A stretch of DNA of 60,000 nt from Cryptomeria japonica (Eukaryota; Streptophyta; Pinopsida; Cupressales; Cupressaceae): the NCBI RefSeq assembly GCF_030272615.1, contig NC_081405.1:470820008-470880007 (forward strand), in the 5' to 3' direction. Below the pieces are notes generated by a model. It was not told the origin of the DNA and did not search any database. It was given only the letters and a program-made list of their open reading frames with translations. Position numbers and translations under genes: made by a program. Below are positions 58,775-60,000 of this stretch, in pieces (position 1 is the first letter of the stretch; the number at the start of each line of letters is the position of its first letter).

Positions 58775-60000
58775 CTAGAACTTACTCTCAGTGAAAGGTT
58801 TGGTGAATACGTCAACAACTTGCTCTGCTGTAGGACAATAGTGCAAGTCAATGACCTCCTCCTGAATGAGCTCTTGGGTATAGTGCATATGAATCTCGAT
58901 GTGTTTGGTCCACTGGTGCAGGGTAGAACTGTCAGCCATGGAGTGGTGAACCCAAACTCTGTGAGAATCTGCTAGAGCCAAATGGTCTTAGTCGCTGCAT
59001 TAACAACACCTCAATACTTAGCCTCAGTCGAAGAGAGAGAAATAGCATGTTGCTTCTTACTCTACCAACAAATGGGGCCTGAACCAAGGTGAAAAGTATA
59101 ACCGGAAGTAGACTTATGATCATCAAGATCGCCAGCCCAATTGGAGTTTGTGTAACCAACCAAGCAAAGTCCTATGCCTCCTGCATAGTGAATCCCATAG
59201 TGATGTGTACCCTGGATGTAATGAAGGATACATTTGGTGGCTTTCTAATGAAGCTCATGTGGTTCCTACATGAAGCAGGAAACCATGCCAACTGCAAATG
59301 AAATATCAGGGCATGTATGGGTCAAGTAGATGAAACTACCCACAAGTTGATGATACAAAGTGGCATAAACTGGTGGAGAAGAATATTGAGCCTCAAGCTT
59401 GACTCTGGAAAGAAAGGGAGTCGATGCAGGCTTAGAATTAGCCATATGAATGTGTGCAAGTAGATCAAGAGCATACTTGGGCTGCGATAGTGTAATCCTG
59501 GAAGGTGACTATGAAATCTCTATCCCAAGAAAGTAGTGCAAAAGACCCAAGTCAGCCATAGCAAATCTGTCATGCAAAGTAGATTTGACCCTACTAATGA
59601 TGGATGCAGTACTCCTTGTAATGATCAAATCATCAACATAGAGCACAAGTATCAAGTGAGAGTCATCCTATCACAAAATGTAGACATTCGGATCGGAATG
59701 ACACCTAGTGAACCCTGCTGAGAGAAGAAAGGAATCCATCTTGGCATACCAAACCCTGGGGGCCTGCTTAAGGCCATAGAGAGATTTCCTTAGTCTGCAA
59801 ACCAAGGAAGTATCCTAGATGAAACCCTGTGGCTGCTCCATATAAATCTCCTCATCAAGGTCACCATGAAGAAAAGCACTCTTCACATCCATCTGATTTA
59901 CAGCCCAACCATGAGCTGCAGCAATAGCAAGTGTCAAGTGAATGGAGTTCATCTTGGCTATGGGTGCAAAGGTCTTAGTATAGTCAACACCTGCAACCTG
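58775..60000 (-). pseudogene. Copia-7 reverse transcriptase and RNase H, partial
   Basis: On the minus strand, from the window edge, RT reads VDYTKTFAPIAKMNSIHLTL, NQMDVKSAFLHGDLDEEIYM and RLRKSLYGLKQAPRVWYAKM. The catalytic LYVDDLIIT follows, then ADLGLLHYFLGIEIS near 59515. One stop lies near 59816 (after EQPQGFI, a Gln position) and one near 59670. RNase H follows with frameshifts; KKQHAISLSSTEAKY is near 59040. The end of pol (58775-58980) has TKHIEIHMHYTQELIQE and QVVDVFTKPF before the stop. It is probably defective, but better kept than the other copia RTs except that of Copia-6. Confidence 0.83.

Larger units (their letters stand above)
58005..60000 (-). mobile_element. Copia-7, Ty1/copia element of a second lineage, 3' part only
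   Basis: The 3' LTR (58005-58455), a polypurine tract and the pol 3' half lie in the window; gag, protease, integrase and the 5' LTR lie to the right. It entered long LTR C at 58004; CATAC (58000-58004) is the candidate target duplication. The short LTR (451 bases), the YVDD box and the RNase H sequence separate it from Copia-1, -2 and -6. Few stops in RT suggest a younger insertion. Confidence 0.85.

Overview
This window reads as intergenic DNA of a seed plant with a large, retrotransposon-filled nuclear genome. A gymnosperm is a plausible guess, but nothing here proves it. I find no host gene, rRNA, tRNA or CRISPR array. Almost every base can be assigned to LTR retrotransposons nested inside one another. 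The coding remnants are Ty1/copia polyproteins (gag, protease, integrase, reverse transcriptase, RNase H) broken by stops and frameshifts. Initiator-Met-tRNA-type primer sites (TGGTATCA...) and AAAGGGGGAGAT-type polypurine tracts sit at the expected places next to the LTRs. Names used below (Copia-1, NA-3, L-B and so on) are local labels.

Left block (1-35792): an old minus-strand copia remnant (Copia-4, 34272-35788) was hit by plus-strand Copia-1, whose visible parts are 3835-6275, 21516-23290 and 33482-34266. Copia-1 received three insertions. Long LTR A lies in its gag (1-3834). Copia-2 (minus, 6276-21515) lies in its RT. Long LTR D1 (23291-33476) lies in its 3' LTR. Copia-2 was then hit in its 5' LTR by NA-3 (13176-21202), and D1 was hit by long LTR B (28590-32982). 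Most junctions have matching 5-bp target duplications: TCTAT for Copia-2, ATTTG for NA-3, GGTTC for D1 and GTGGG for B.

Right block (35793-60000): a copia LTR (Copia-5, 35793-37067) was interrupted by long LTR C (37068 to beyond the window). C was hit by Copia-6 (39717-56819, TSD AGGAG) and by Copia-7 (58005 onward). The 5' LTR of Copia-6 was hit by long LTR E (46337-56704, TSD GTGCA), which was hit by long LTR D2 (51102-56597). This gives five nested levels.

Two things stand out. First, NA-3 is an LTR element with no protease, integrase, RT or RNase H. It has a coiled-coil protein with five zinc knuckles (421 codons) and a second frame of 1,121 codons with no frameshift that I do not recognise. 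It shares a cluster of repeated polypurine tracts with the Sirevirus-like copia elements around it, which suggests they could mobilise it. Second, long LTRs D1 and D2 both carry an array of ten to eleven short hairpins, period about 21 bp. The stem sequences differ from unit to unit while the two arms of each stem change together. This is the pattern expected of a selected RNA or DNA structure.

The orientation given for the long LTRs A-E is a convention: the strand on which the end reads ...ATTACA or ...ATGACA. No primer site or polypurine tract is attached to them, so true sense is unproven.
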